Positions 6,225 through 12,548 of a stretch of DNA of 15,770 bases are shown piece after piece. The position numbers and the translations under genes are program-made. The notes beneath the pieces are model-generated. The model searched no databases. It was not told where the DNA came from and saw only the letters and a program-made list of their open reading frames with translations. The DNA comes from Ettlia oleoabundans. Lineage: Eukaryota > Chlorophyta > Chlorophyceae > Chlamydomonadales. Where the stretch lies: the NCBI GenBank assembly GCA_019693395.1, contig JAAMXP010000025.1, positions 1,312-17,081 of the forward strand, given 5' to 3'. Each line of letters begins with the position of its first letter. Positions within the stretch are counted from its first letter, which is position 1.

Positions 6225-9200
6225 CTAATTTCTCAATTCTAGAAACCTGATTTTGTTTTATAAAAACTTGAAATCAGTCAACTTCTCCTAGAATTCCTGT
6301 AGTTTCTAACCAAAAACAGGTCCTCTCAAGAGGTTCTCTCCATTTGGTTCCATTTTTTTTCAAAAAAATGGAAAAAAATGGAGGTTCTCTCCATTTGGTT
6401 CCATTTTTTTTCAAAAAAATGGAAAAAAATGGAGGTTCTCTCCATTTTCGTCCATTTTTTTTATAAAAAAAAGGAAGGAGGTACTCTCAACGCTAGTTGA
6501 GGGAAATTACAGAAAGCCTTGGAAACTGGTTGACAAAATCTATTTTGTCATTTCTCCATTTGGACACCCCCATTGACTGGATTTGGTGTTGTGAAACTTT
6601 TTTTTTTTTCCATTTGTTTCCATTTTTTTTTCTTTCCATTTTTTTTCTTTCCATTTTTTTTCAAAAAAATGGAACCAAATGGAACCAAATGGAACGTAAT
6701 TAAAAAAAAAAATGGAAACAAATGGAAAAAAAATGGAAAAAAAAACGAGCAATACAACCAAATTTGGAAACATGGAGGGCAAGGAGAGATCCAGTGAGAA
6801 ATTCCGACTGTACATTAAGCACCATTTCAGGCACCCACCGATGGACCAGTCTGTAGCGACCCTGCACAGAGCCGACGGTCTTGAACCAAGTTGAAATTCG
6901 TTGACCGTTTTCATCAGCATGGCCTAATTGTATCTTATTTCTTTGTGCAAATTGCATAAGACTTTTTTTCAATTAGACTATAAGAGGTTTAAATCTTGAT
7001 TCTATTCTTTCAAATAGAGTAGACTGTATATGGTTTCCAAATGTCTATAATTTGGGTTTCAAATAGAGTCAACCCTTGCTTTTGCTCCTTTTGTTTCCAT
7101 TTGGTTCCAGTTTTTTTTGTTTCCATTTGGTTCCATTTTCTTTTCTTTCCATTTTTTTGAAAAAAAAAATGGAACCAAATGGAAACAAAAAAATGGAAAA
7201 AACTGGAAAGAAAATAAAATGGAATAAAAAACAGCACCAGCAAGAGCGTTGCACCTATTTGGAAAGACTAGACACCATTTTTGAATTTATACATCATTGA
7301 TGGGTGGATAAAAGGTTTTATTAGTTTGGCTAATTTTTTACATTGAATTTTAGGAAAATACAACACCCATTTGTCACCATTACGTAGAATGGTTGTGATT
7401 AAACCAAATTTTTTTTCCAATGCACAATGCAAAACAGACACATCTTGATAGTTGAAACCTTCAGTAGAGAGACGTAGACCTGCACTAGATGCACTCCCAT
7501 CATTCATAATCCAAACAGCTAGAGCTTGAGGAGTTAACCATTGATCGATGTCTACAGGAACTCTTTTTTTCAATTTATGAGTTTTGGGACATTGGAAATA
7601 AAACATGTCATGTAACCAATTCAAGCTAGAAAAAGACCATGTTCTCCATTTCACTGAAAAATAAATTTTTCCACTCTTGCCTATTTGTTTGTTGATTTTA
7701 GGTTTTTCTACTGAACAATATCCTCTTTCAGCATAAAATTTATGAAGCCGATGATGAAATTCCATGTTTCGACTACTCAAATGAAAATGAAATCTTGTAG
7801 CACCATTCCTTTGTTCACCCCAACTATCGCCTAAGAGATTTCCAATAAGTGTTGAAACAACATCTTGATTATGGGGACCTATTCTTTGCAAAGCCTTACC
7901 GTTTGATGTATAAAAATTTCGTTTTTGGTGTCTCATAGTTTCTAACCTCCCATTTGGGGCCAAAGCAAACCCCATGGCAATACATACAAAGTGTCTAAAT
8001 ACTCAATCAAAGATTCCAGAGAGAGTATCCCTGTACCTTATCAAACGAATTATCCCCAATTATCCCTCCATTTGTTTCCATTTTTTTTCAAAAAAATGGA
8101 ACTAAATGGAGAGGACCTCAACTGTCGTTGAGAGTAGCTTTTTCTTTTTTACATTTTGTTTCTATTCGTTCTCATCTAAGGCCTTGTGTGTCTTGAAACA
8201 ACAAGACAAGACATTTCGACTATACATTAAGCACCATTTCAGGTACCCATCAGCGACCTAGTCTGTAGCGACCCTACACAGAGCCGACGGTCTTGGGAAG
8301 GTTTCTTTGTACAAGAAACTGGAATCTGCCCTTTGACTCGTTTTCGCTGACATCGCCTAACCAAAAGTTTTTTTAAAACATTCAGCGCACACCCCTGTCA
8401 GGGTGATCTAGCCTGGAACATTTCAGAATGTTTCCCTGTGTAGGTTGCACATTCTTTTTTCACTCAATCTTCAATTTGTTTTGTGATTTCTTGATTGAAA
8501 AATCAAGACCATCCTCTATTTTCAACCTTGTATAAAATTTTTTTCCAAATTTTATTCCGTTGCTAAAGTTTGGAACACTAAAATCTGAAAGGAAAACAAA
8601 AAAAACAACTGGAATAGTGAGTGAATTCAGGCTATGACTATGAAATATATTTAACAAAAATGTTGAGTTTACTATGTTTTGTTCCTGATTTCACAATTCT
8701 TTTAAACGTTCTGTAATTTCCATCCCAGACGCGACAAGCCTCGCGTAAACTAGAATAGGCTCCCAAAACTTTGCCAGTGTTTCCATCCAAAACCTCTGTG
8801 GCTTTGGAAAACATTTTTTTGTTAAAAACATCACAAGTTTGGTGGTGTTGAGATTTTTGTTCTGGTGTTCGATTTCGAGCTGCTGTTGAAATTTTCTCTT
8901 TGGCTTGTTGACAAAGAGATCGATTTCGATTGAGACTTCCAATACGGAGACGTCTTGCTTGACAGTATCCAGATTTCATTTTGAGTCGTGTTTCAGGCGT
9001 ATGAGAAAACCCTAAACTCGACTCAGCAAATTGTAAAACATTGTATTCAGGTTTCAATGATTGAATATAGAATGTTTCACGAGCTCGAGTTTCAGAAACC
9101 TCTGTAAATTGTAAAATTTCCCATGAAAAATTGTGGACACCATGTTTTTTAATAGCTCGTGTAATTGGAAAGGGCTTATGCGTGTTAAAGAAGTGATTTC

Positions 9201-9801
9201 GAAAACGTATATACAATCGATTGAGAGTAGATTTTTTTGAAATAGCACTGCCAATGTATCGATTGTTGTTTTGGAGATTTGTGATCAGGTAGACCCCACT
9301 TTGTCCTTGACAAAAACTTTTGATTTGTTTTTCAACAACGGGGTTGTGTAAGTCAGTAAACTTGATAGGTTAAATTGTTTTCATTTTCGGCAATGTTTTT
9401 TTACCGATAAAAGCCGTAATGATCATTAAAAGGAGAATTACAACCCCGATGCACCATAATAATTCACGAGGACTTGCATAACTCCCATAATAGAGACCAC
9501 GAAACATATGAATATACACAACAATAAAAAACATACTAGCTCCATTAGCATGCATATATCGAAGAAACCAACCTCCTTCAACATCTCTCATAATGTGTTC
9601 TACGCTTAAAAAAGCTAAATCCACGTGAGGTGTATAATGCATTGCTAAAAAAATACCAGTAGCTATTTGTACAATTAAACAAATACCAGCTAGACTTCCA
9701 AAACTCCAAAAATAATTAATGTTGCTCGGAGATGGGTAATCAACTACGTGAGCATTTAATACGGATAACACGGGTTGTTTTATTATAGAAACTCGCTTCA
9801 T
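5478..9801 (-). CDS. cob: Apocytochrome b, three exons split by two group I introns
   Basis: Encodes cytochrome b, the haem-bearing core of respiratory complex III. The gene is join(9801..9403, 7986..7969, 6224..5478), giving 387 residues and a TAA stop. The start is the ATG at 9801 ([10 protein letters not shown]); sequence upstream in frame is repeat-derived. The four haem ligands are present as two pairs 14 residues apart: His84 and His98 in helix B, and His185 and His199 in helix D. The Qo-site PEWY motif is at 273-276. Eight hydrophobic helices can be followed. Without the 18-nt middle exon the protein would lack the conserved YVLPWG between FIG (131-133) and QMSFWG (140-145); with it the segment is complete. 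Both introns are phase 0. It heads the - strand gene run and faces the divergent spacer upstream. Confidence 0.95.
6331..6503. repeat. 51-bp tandem hairpin repeat plus short hairpin inside intron 2
   Basis: Copies start at 6331 and 6382 (51 bp each, apparently identical), with a diverged partial copy from 6433. Each holds AGGTTCTCTCCATTTGG followed by a CCATTTTTTTTCAAAAAAATGG-type turn. The block ends with CTCTCAACGCTAGTTGAGGG (6484-6503), which is the reverse complement of the core of the 23-bp units at 9897. Confidence 0.92.
6603..6755. repeat. Word-built palindrome inside intron 2, 3' of the core
   Basis: The left arm is TTTCCATTTGTTTCC plus CTTTCCATTTTTTTT words. The turn is at about 6652-6671, and the right arm is ATGGAACCAA repeated and ATGGAAACAA. 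It sits about 50 nt from the conserved core segment, so the ribozyme must tolerate it as a peripheral stem. Confidence 0.83.
7090..7225. repeat. Word-built palindrome inside intron 2, between endonuclease gene and core
   Basis: Words CCATTTGGTTCCAG and CTTTCC form the left arm, the turn is at about 7149-7170 (CCATTTTTTTGAAAAAAAAATGG), and the right arm is ATGGAACCAAATGGAAACAA. The right flank carries the AGCACCAGCAAGAGCGTT module (7233-7250), which is also found at 10639-10656. Confidence 0.83.
7268..7975 (-). CDS. LAGLIDADG homing endonuclease encoded in cob intron 2
   Basis: An intron-encoded DNA endonuclease that would cut intronless cob alleles and spread intron 2; some relatives also act as maturases. 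The first LAGLIDADG helix is [10 protein letters not shown] (about 42-51, acidic D50). The second is [11 protein letters not shown] (about 151-161, D159). Between them lies the DNA-contact region with the family segment RFHFHLSS and the stretch [13 protein letters not shown]. The length of 235 residues is right for a two-motif monomer. The ATG at 7975 overlaps the micro-exon: it uses the last base of the Pro codon and the first two of Trp, in a different frame from cob. Met14 (7936) is a possible alternative start wholly inside the intron. No frameshift, so it may be active. Confidence 0.9.
   Translation of the reverse strand: MGFALAPNGRLETMRHQKRNFYTSNGKALQRIGPHNQDVVSTLIGNLLGDSWGEQRNGATRFHFHLSSRNMEFHHRLHKFYAERGYCSVEKPKINKQIGKSGKIYFSVKWRTWSFSSLNWLHDMFYFQCPKTHKLKKRVPVDIDQWLTPQALAVWIMNDGSASSAGLRLSTEGFNYQDVSVLHCALEKKFGLITTILRNGDKWVLYFPKIQCKKLAKLIKPFIHPSMMYKFKNGV
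7969..7986 (-). CDS. cob: cob exon 2, an 18-nt micro-exon
   Basis: Six codons, TATGTATTGCCATGGGGT, encode YVLPWG (residues 134-139), exactly the residues missing between exon 1 (ends FIG) and exon 3 (begins QMSFWG). Left of it, intron 1 ends in G at 7987; right of it, intron 2 starts at 7968. Its bases 2-5 can form P10 of intron 1, and bases 13-18 form P1 of intron 2. Confidence 0.93.
8066..8135. repeat. Small GGAA palindrome and short hairpin inside intron 1
   Basis: CTCCATTTGTTTCC followed by a TTTTTTTTCAAAAAAATGG turn and AACTAAATGGAG makes a closed hairpin at 8066-8111. GAGGACCTCAACTGTCGTTGAGAGTA (in two overlapping parts) then gives a CTCAAC/GTTGAG stem ending in the family linker AGTA. 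Confidence 0.8.
8638..9369 (-). CDS. GIY-YIG homing endonuclease encoded in cob intron 1
   Basis: An intron-encoded DNA endonuclease of the GIY-YIG family. The open frame is 243 codons after a TAA at 9372-9370. The catalytic motif is GVY (25-27) and YIG (38-40); catalytic Arg is expected in [10 protein letters not shown] (51-60), and Glu98 lies in [22 protein letters not shown]3-like segment follows ([17 protein letters not shown]), then a second ([17 protein letters not shown]). The C-terminal NUMOD1-like DNA-binding motif is [27 protein letters not shown]. No ATG occurs before the catalytic domain. The frame is that of cob exon 1, interrupted by the single TAA, so how it is started is unclear. 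The 5' limit given is therefore the start of the open frame, not a proven start codon. The gene is otherwise intact. Confidence 0.85.
   Translation of the reverse strand, partial: PIKFTDLHNPVVEKQIKSFCQGQSGVYLITNLQNNNRYIGSAISKKSTLNRLYIRFRNHFFNTHKPFPITRAIKKHGVHNFSWEILQFTEVSETRARETFYIQSLKPEYNVLQFAESSLGFSHTPETRLKMKSGYCQARRLRIGSLNRNRSLCQQAKEKISTAARNRTPEQKSQHHQTCDVFNKKMFSKATEVLDGNTGKVLGAYSSLREACRVWDGNYRTFKRIVKSGTKHSKLNIFVKYIS
9403..9801 (-). CDS. cob: cob exon 1
   Basis: Encodes residues 1-133, from [10 protein letters not shown] to TAFIG, including helices A to most of C and the haem ligands His84 (YMHANGAS) and His98 (YIHMFRG). The frame continues ten codons into the intron as [10 protein letters not shown] before TAA, which is not cob sequence; the exon ends at GGT (9405-9403). 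Confidence 0.95.
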
Positions 9802-10388
9802 AAAATGAAAAAATTGACTAGTGGTGCTGTTTATTCCACCAAATGGAATCAACAGGGACCAAATAGAATAAAATGGAAAAAAAAAATGGAAACAGACCCT
9901 CAACTAGCGTTGAGAGTAACCCTCAACTAGCGTTGAGAGTAACCCTCAACTAGCGTTGAGAGTAACCCTCAACTAGCGTTGAGAGTAACCCTCAACTAGC
10001 GTTGAGAGTACCTGGCTTTTGTTGCTAAGAAAAAAATCTTTCTTAGTACATTACCGGCGTGTTTCTTACAAAGTCATTGTTCAAATTTCTTGTTTTTAAT
10101 AACCTAACCAATCAGTGACGAAATTGTTTACAGGTTCTCTCAAGCTATTGCTTGAGGGTAATAGGAAAAATTAACAACAATCCATTCTTTTTTTATGTAC
10201 ATCATATAGAGAAACAGGAAAAACGCATTAAAATCTTTTTTTTTCAGAAGTCTCATTTGTTTTGGTTGATCAAATTGCTCGACTTGATTTCAAATAGACA
10301 TTTTCTTTACTGAAATTATTGCTCGATTTCTGGATTTTGAAATGTAAAAATTTCTTTTTCAGTTGAATAAAGAATTTCAAATAAATGT
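9802..10388. promoter_or_regulatory. Divergent spacer, candidate bidirectional promoter region
   Basis: This is the only place in the window where transcription diverges: cob leads left and trnN leads right. It is therefore the natural place for promoters in both directions. It contains a small GGAA palindrome (9836-9890), the 23-bp tandem array (9897-10010), a hairpin pairing CTCTCAAG with CTTGAGGG (10137-10158), and AT-rich DNA. No promoter motif could be recognised by eye, so the regulatory role is inference from orientation. Confidence 0.35.
9897..10010. repeat. Tandem array of 23-bp hairpin units, five copies
   Basis: Units start at 9897, 9920, 9943, 9966 and 9989; the last lacks one A. 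Each contains CTCAAC-TAGC-GTTGAG and is joined to the next by the linker AGTAACC; the last runs into AGTACC. Units appear identical, which implies recent duplication or homogenisation. There are no unique spacers between units, so this is not a CRISPR array. Confidence 0.96.
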
Positions 10389-10460
10389 TCTCCAATAGCT
10401 CAGAGGTAGAGCAGATGGCTGTTAACCATCCTGTCGTTGGTTCGATTCCAACTTGGAGAG
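10389..10460 (+). tRNA. trnN(guu): tRNA-Asn(GUU)
   Basis: The acceptor TCTCCAA pairs with TTGGAGA. The D-arm is GCTCAGAGGTAGAGC, the anticodon stem GATGG/CCATC holds the loop CTGTTAA with anticodon GTT, and the T-arm is GTTGGTTCGATTCCAAC. Discriminator G. First gene of the + strand run. Confidence 0.95.
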
Positions 10461-10497
10461 AAACATCAAGTAAAAGAACAAAAATTTCAAAAACAAG

Positions 10498-10569
10498 TGG
10501 GATGTAGCCAAGTGGTAAGGCATCGGAATTTGGATCCGACACTCAAAGGTTCGAATCCTTTCATCCCAG
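10498..10569 (+). tRNA. trnQ(uug): tRNA-Gln(UUG)
   Basis: The acceptor TGGGATG pairs with CATCCCA. The D-arm is GCCAAGTGGTAAGGC, the anticodon stem TCGGA/TCCGA holds ATTTGGA with anticodon TTG, and the T-arm is AAAGGTTCGAATCCTTT. Discriminator G. It lies 37 nt after trnN. Confidence 0.95.
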
Positions 10570-10740
10570 GAAAGCTCCTTTATTGACATAAAGTGGCAAA
10601 ACCTACTTGTATTTTTGGAAAAAAATGGAAACAAAAGCAGCATCAGCAAGAGCGTTTGGATTTGTTTGTTCCATTTTTTTTGCTTTCCATTTGAAAACAA
10701 CCTTTATTGGCATAATTACCAACTCGAGATTTCTTTTAAA

Positions 10741-10813
10741 GTCTAGATAGCTCAGCTGGTAGAGCAAAGGACTGAAAATCCTTGTGTCGGCAGTTCAAAT
10801 CTGCCTCTAGACA
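10741..10813 (+). tRNA. trnF(gaa): tRNA-Phe(GAA)
   Basis: The acceptor GTCTAGA pairs with TCTAGAC. The D-arm is GCTCAGCTGGTAGAGC, the anticodon stem AAGGA/TCCTT holds CTGAAAA with anticodon GAA, and the T-arm is GGCAGTTCAAATCTGCC. Discriminator A. The preceding spacer (10570-10740) holds a short GGAA repeat remnant and the AGCATCAGCAAGAGCGTT module at 10639. Confidence 0.95.
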
Positions 10814-10889
10814 AAATTTCTAAAACTCTTTTTTTTTTTCTAGCACATTTCATGTTTATCAAGTGAATACAATTCGAGAACTTGCTGTT

Positions 10890-11120
10890 TGTTTCCATTT
10901 TATTCCTTTTTTTTTCTTTCCAGTTTTTTTTATTTGTTTCCATTTGGTGTAATTTTTTTTTCAAAAAAATGGAAAGAAAAAAAAAAATGGAAACAAATGG
11001 AAAGAAAAAAAAAAACTGGAACCAAAAGGACTTCCATTTGGTTCCATTTTTTTTCAAAAAAATGGAAAGAAAAAAAATGGAAAAAAATGGAAAGACAAAA
11101 AATGGAAAGAAAATAATGGA
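10890..11120. repeat. Chain of word-built palindromes between trnF and trnS(uga)
   Basis: A first hairpin turns at about 10950-10970 (TAATTTTTTTTTCAAAAAAATGG), with CCATTTGGTGTAATT in its left arm. A second turns at about 11044-11062, with CCATTTGGTTCC on the left. A tail of ATGGAAAG / ATGGAAAAAA words follows. Nothing else is recognisable in the spacer 10814-11214 apart from GTGACTTTTTTAGATGGAT at 11138-11156, a partial copy of the hairpin at 11963. Confidence 0.83.
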
Positions 11121-11214
11121 ATAAAAAGACTATATGGTGACTTTTTTAGATGGATAAAAAAATCCCCCTTCAATGGGACAAAAAGAGAAAAATTTGAATG
11201 AATTTATAAAAAAA

Positions 11215-11300
11215 GGATGAGTGTCTGAGTGGTTTAAAGTACCGGTCTTGAAAACCGGCATACTGAATAAGTATCGGAGGTTCGAATCCTCCCTCATCCG
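11215..11300 (+). tRNA. trnS(uga): tRNA-Ser(UGA)
   Basis: Class II tRNA. The acceptor GGATGAG pairs with CTCATCC. The anticodon stem CCGGT/ACCGG holds CTTGAAA with anticodon TGA, followed by a long variable arm (CATACTGAATAAGTATC) and the T-arm GGAGGTTCGAATCCTCC. Discriminator G. Confidence 0.95.
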
Positions 11301-11461
11301 TTTTTGAATCAATTTTCTCTGTTTTTTTTTCAAAAAAAAATACACTTTGTGAAAAAATTTCTTTTGTCAATACATTTTATGGATGTCAAATAGGTTGTTT
11401 CCTAATTTTCTTCCAAATTTTTTTTTGAATTTGGAAACAATATCAAATCAAATTGAGTTGC

Positions 11462-11612
11462 TCGTTTTTATTCCATTTGTTTCCATTTGGTGTAATTTTT
11501 TTTCTTTCCAGTTTTTTGCAAAAAAAATTACACCAAATGGAGTTCCATTTTTTTTTCAAAAAAATGGAAAAAAATGGAAAGAAAAAAATGGAAAGAAAAA
11601 AAAATGGAACGA
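11462..11612. repeat. Two adjacent word-built palindromes between trnS(uga) and trnV
   Basis: The first hairpin pairs CCATTTGGTGTAATTTTTTT with AAAAAAATTACACCAAATGG around an interposed CTTTCCAGTTTTTTGC. The second turns at about 11549-11568. A right tail of ATGGAAAG words follows. The spacer 11301-11706 otherwise has only AT-rich sequence and the inverted CCAAATTT/AAATTTGG pair at about 11413-11434. Confidence 0.82.
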
Positions 11613-11706
11613 AAATTTTATACAACAAAATCAAACTCTATCTATTGATCCATTCAGAGAAATGGTCCAATTTTCATAATTTAATAACCAACTAGATTTG
11701 GATAAA

Positions 11707-11779
11707 GGGTATTTAGCTCAGTTGGTAGAGCAATTCGCTTACAACGAAAAGGTCAATGGTTCGAGTCCATTATTACCCA
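11707..11779 (+). tRNA. trnV(uac): tRNA-Val(UAC)
   Basis: The D-arm is GCTCAGTTGGTAGAGC, the anticodon loop CTTACAA gives anticodon TAC, and the T-arm is AATGGTTCGAGTCCATT. The acceptor GGGTATT faces ATTACCC with one T-T mismatch (position 6-67), and the anticodon stem has an A-A pair at 27-43. Otherwise it is complete. Discriminator A. Confidence 0.92.
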
Positions 11780-11873
11780 TGAATTCACATTATTCTTGAA
11801 AACTCTTTGATTTCCCTCCATTCAAAATGGAAGGAGACGACCTAAACATGTTTTTTCCGAAATCAAATACAAT

Positions 11874-11956
11874 GCGGGTGTGGTGAAATTGGTAGACATA
11901 CCAGGTTTAGGCCCTGGGACTTTCAAGTCATACAGGTTCGAGTCCTGTCACCCGTA
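11874..11956 (+). tRNA. trnL(uag): tRNA-Leu(UAG)
   Basis: Class II tRNA. The acceptor GCGGGTG faces CACCCGT (G1-T72 wobble). The anticodon stem CCAGG/CCTGG holds TTTAGGC with anticodon TAG, followed by a variable arm and the T-arm ACAGGTTCGAGTCCTGT. Discriminator A. Confidence 0.94.
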
Positions 11957-11962
11957 TTTTTA

Positions 11963-12012
11963 TTTAGTGACTTTTTTTTAGATTTTTTTATCCATCTAAA
12001 AAAGTCACTAAA
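11963..12012. repeat. Hairpin between trnL and trnA
   Basis: TTTAGTGACTTTTTTTTAGAT pairs with ATCTAAAAAAGTCACTAAA apart from unequal T/A runs. Its arm GTGACTTTTTTAGATGGAT is also found singly at 11138, and a related TTTAGAT...ATCCATCTAAA occurs at about 5236-5262. It thus belongs to a third small dispersed hairpin family. Confidence 0.8.
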
Positions 12013-12098
12013 AGAAAATTCTATTCTTTCTACTTGATAGATTTGATTTATAAAAAGATTAACCATGAAAAAGAAAAGTATTTCATTTTTTTTTGAAT

Positions 12099-12171
12099 GG
12101 GGACGTAGTTCAGTTGGTAGAACGTATGCTTTGCACGCATAATGTCATCGGTTCAAATCCGATCGTTTCCA
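12099..12171 (+). tRNA. trnA(ugc): tRNA-Ala(UGC)
   Basis: The acceptor GGGGACG pairs with CGTTTCC (two G-T pairs). The D-arm is GTTCAGTTGGTAGAAC, the anticodon stem TATGC/GCATA holds TTTGCAC with anticodon TGC, and the T-arm is ATCGGTTCAAATCCGAT. Discriminator A. Confidence 0.95.
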
Positions 12172-12214
12172 ATGAATAAATGAAAATTCCATTGTAACTG
12201 CTTTTTAATTTTTC

Positions 12215-12355
12215 AAGTTTTTTTCCATTTTTTTTTCTTTCCAGTTGGTTCAATTTTTTTTCTTTCCATTTGGTGTAATTTTTTTTTCTTTCCATTTGGT
12301 TCCATTTTTTTTTTCAAAAAAATGGAAAGAAAAAAAAATTACACCAAATGGAGCA
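12215..12355. repeat. Word-built palindrome downstream of trnA
   Basis: CCATTTGGTGTAATT... at 12268 pairs with ...AATTACACCAAATGG at 12336-12352. The left arm carries one extra 10-base word (ATTTGGTTCC) next to the turn at about 12302-12322, so the arms match except for that whole word. The spacer 12172-12936 also holds the hairpin module at 12549 and the repeat at 12765; the stretches 12375-12545 and 12620-12710 show nothing recognisable. Confidence 0.85.
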
Positions 12356-12548
12356 TAAGCGCTTGCTGGTGCTTTTTTTTTTTAAAGCAAGGACCTGTTC
12401 TCTAAATCAACTACAAGATTCTTTGATCATTTTCTTTTTCTGATTTCAATAAAAAACCATAACTAGAAGATTGAAAAGTTGTAAAAAATTAGATTCTAAT
12501 TTCATTTTCTTTCATCACAAAGGAATCAATCATATTAGTACAAACCTC

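Larger units (their letters stand above)
6225..7968 (-). mobile_element. Group I intron 2 of cob (1744 nt), with LAGLIDADG gene
   Basis: The boundaries are defined by canonical pairings. The 5' exon end UGGGGU pairs with the internal guide GCCCCA at 7960-7955, giving the required U-G at the splice site. The first bases of exon 3 (CAAA) pair with UUUG at 7964-7961, just 5' of the guide (P10). The last intron base is G. The core lies at about 6804-6950: an R-type segment GCTACAGACTGG, an S-type segment TGTACAGTCGG (GACT/AGTC forming P7), and a P8-like hairpin between them. The endonuclease gene occupies the 5' part. The region between gene and core, and the 3' part, are swollen by hairpin repeats (7090-7225, 6603-6755, 6331-6503). 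The subgroup was not assigned. Confidence 0.9.
7987..9402 (-). mobile_element. Group I intron 1 of cob (1416 nt), with GIY-YIG gene
   Basis: The exon 1 end UCGGU pairs with the guide GCCGA at 9391-9387 (U-G at the splice site). The bases just 5' of the guide (ACAU) pair with AUGU of exon 2 (P10). The last base is G. The catalytic core is at about 8213-8370. Its segment 8216-8295 is the same length as 6804-6883 of intron 2 and differs at only about a dozen positions, including the R-type GCTACAGACTAGG and S-type TGTATAGTCG. An upstream element TTAGGC...GAAAACG is also shared by both introns. The endonuclease gene lies 5' of the core and a small GGAA hairpin lies 3' of it. Confidence 0.9.

Noticed and set aside
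6540..6972. Frames covering the core of cob intron 2 on the - strand
   Set aside because: They lie over the conserved ribozyme core, where the RNA structure explains the conservation; the protein sequences are unlike anything known.
8360..8460. Possible additional tRNA or small RNA within intron 1 (several short stems)
   Set aside because: No T-arm or anticodon arm could be drawn. The stems are better explained as intron 1 secondary structure upstream of the core.
8460..8657. 65-codon frame on the - strand inside cob intron 1
   Set aside because: It overlaps the end of the endonuclease gene in another frame, is AT-rich, and has no recognisable motif.
9802..9903. N-terminal extension of cob from an in-frame TTG at 9903
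   Set aside because: The added residues come from the GGAA repeat, and the family N-terminus starts at the ATG at 9801.
9897..10010. CRISPR-like array
   Set aside because: The 23-bp units abut directly, with no unique spacers and no cas genes. It is a simple tandem array of hairpins in a mitochondrial spacer.
10270..10542. Protein frames across trnN and trnQ on the - strand
   Set aside because: They are antisense to well-formed tRNA genes.
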